From Xanthobacteraceae bacterium (lineage in GTDB: Bacteria; Pseudomonadota; Alphaproteobacteria; Rhizobiales; Xanthobacteraceae), in the NCBI GenBank assembly GCA_019752575.1, contig JAIELW010000001.1, positions 124,001-188,000 of the forward strand: 64,000 nucleotides of DNA, written 5' to 3'. The notes below the pieces were generated by a model that made no database searches, was not told the origin of the DNA, and was given only the letters and a program-made list of their open reading frames with translations. The stretch's first letter is position 1; each line of letters starts with the position of its first letter. The translations under genes were made by a program, and so were the position numbers. Shown here piece by piece: positions 63,098 through 64,000 of this stretch.

Positions 63098-64000
63098 ACG
63101 CCGGTACGCGAGGCTGCGGTCTCAACGGCGTCGCGTCCGACGATATCCTGGATCGAGCGGTGCTTGCCGCGATCCAGAAACAAGCTCAGACCTCGCTTGA
63201 TTTCGCGCGCGATGCCAAAGCCCTTGTAGATCATGCCGGTATAAAGCTGCACGAGTGTCGCGCCCGCGCGGATTTTTTTCCATGCAGCTTCGGGGGAATC
63301 GACGCCTCCAACGCCAACGACTGGGAAGGCGCGCTCGGCGCGGAGATAGGTTTCCGCAAGCATACGGGTCGAGAGATCGAACAACGGCTTACCCGACAGT
63401 CCGCCCTGCTCTTTTGCGTTGCTCTCGCGTAGCGAAGCGGGGCGCGTGATCGTGGTATTCGAAACGATCATGCCGTCGATCGCGCGTTTCCTTGCGATCT
63501 CGACGATATCGTCGAGATCGCCGAGCGCGACATCCGGCGCGATCTTCAGCAAAATCGGCTTTCTGCCAATACCCCTCTGTGCCGCGCGTTCGCGCGCTTC
63601 CATCACGCGTTTGACGAGTTCGTCGAGCGCTTCCGCCGATTGCAGGTCGCGCAGGCCGGGCGTGTTCGGCGAGGAGATATTGATCGTCAGATAGGCCGCA
63701 TATGGCGAGAAGATTTCGACACCTGCGACGTAGTCGGCGATGCGATCCTGCGAGTCCTTGTTCGCGCCGACATTGATGCCGAGAATTCCGTTCGGCTTGC
63801 GTCGCGAGAGCCGCGCGGCGGCGGAATGAAAGCCTTCGTTGTTGAAACCGAGCCGATTAATCACGCCCTCGTCGCGCAAGAGCCGGAACACGCGCGGCCG
63901 CGGATTGCCGCTTTGCGGCTTCGGTGTAATCGTTCCGACTTCCGCGAAGCCGAAGCCGAGCGCGAGCACGGCATCGGGCACTTCCGCGTTCTTGTCGAAG
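63094..64000 (-). CDS. pyrD: Dihydroorotate dehydrogenase (quinone), 5' end outside window
   Basis: The frame is open to position 64000, so the N-terminus is missing; about 300 residues are visible. ALGFGFAEVGTITPKPQSGN and RLGFNNEGFHSA bind FMN, INISSPNTPGLRDLQ carries the catalytic Ser typical of class 2 enzymes, and TNTTI and GVGGVDSPEAAW close the barrel. Class 2 PyrD is membrane-associated and transfers electrons to quinone in pyrimidine synthesis. Confidence 0.94.
   Translation of the reverse strand, partial: FDKNAEVPDAVLALGFGFAEVGTITPKPQSGNPRPRVFRLLRDEGVINRLGFNNEGFHSAAARLSRRKPNGILGINVGANKDSQDRIADYVAGVEIFSPYAAYLTINISSPNTPGLRDLQSAEALDELVKRVMEARERAAQRGIGRKPILLKIAPDVALGDLDDIVEIARKRAIDGMIVSNTTITRPASLRESNAKEQGGLSGKPLFDLSTRMLAETYLRAERAFPVVGVGGVDSPEAAWKKIRAGATLVQLYTGMIYKGFGIAREIKRGLSLFLDRGKHRSIQDIVGRDAVETAASRTGV

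Overview
The window is a 64 kb piece of a high-GC alphaproteobacterial chromosome, most likely a Hyphomicrobiales member near Bradyrhizobium, Rhodopseudomonas or other Xanthobacteraceae-like lineages. Evidence for this is the murA-DUF2948-hisD-UPF0262-phosphatase-maf ... yacG-tRNA-Phe order, a PodJ-like SEL1 protein beside TauE/TIGR02186/pyrD, strong GC-rich codon use, and palindromic intergenic repeats of rhizobial type. No species can be named from sequence alone.

Positions 1 to about 23,840 are accessory DNA. A tyrosine integrase (22095-23750) sits beside tRNA-Phe (23838-23913). The last 17 bases of that tRNA gene are repeated exactly at 765-781, so the roughly 23 kb between the copies is a genomic island. 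Outside the far end lies a frameshifted integrase remnant (290-602) and the tail of a cation-efflux gene, the pattern left when islands stack at one tRNA site. The island carries, left to right: a four-gene archaic (Csu-type) chaperone-usher pilus operon with a NarX-type sensor and LuxR-type regulator upstream; a serine recombinase with two uncharacterised genes and a 426-residue protein that keeps the three signature motifs of family A DNA polymerases; a tartrate-utilisation operon (LysR regulator, TctCBA uptake system, tartrate dehydrogenase, glycerate 2-kinase, pyruvate kinase, a carboxymuconolactone-decarboxylase-like protein); then an XRE regulator, a small membrane protein and the integrase. 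A diverged direct repeat of about 210 bp brackets the recombinase-to-tartrate segment, suggesting an island built of modules.

From 23.8 to 42.7 kb the DNA is core-like and mostly on the minus strand: yacG, an SDR and an acyl-CoA ligase, maf, a phosphatase, UPF0262, hisD, DUF2948, murA, tRNA-Thr, an AbrB-type membrane protein, a three-gene 2-oxoacid oxidoreductase with a GltD-like iron-sulfur flavoprotein, an aminotransferase, mscL and an exonuclease-CBS-DUF294 protein. The infA gene often found before maf is not here.

From 42.8 to 51.3 kb is an acetate-type uptake locus: a transporter-fused hybrid histidine kinase (CrbS/MxtR-like), a LuxR regulator (CrbR/ErdR-like), a DUF4212 small subunit, an ActP-like sodium/solute symporter and three small membrane proteins. 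From 51.8 to 57.7 kb is a fatty-acid or branched-acyl-CoA oxidation operon (MerR regulator, acyl-CoA dehydrogenase, thiolase, FadJ-like enzyme) with a perfect palindromic operator upstream. The window ends with a PodJ-like membrane protein, a TauE/SafE transporter with TIGR02186 and DUF6460 partners, and a 5'-truncated pyrD.
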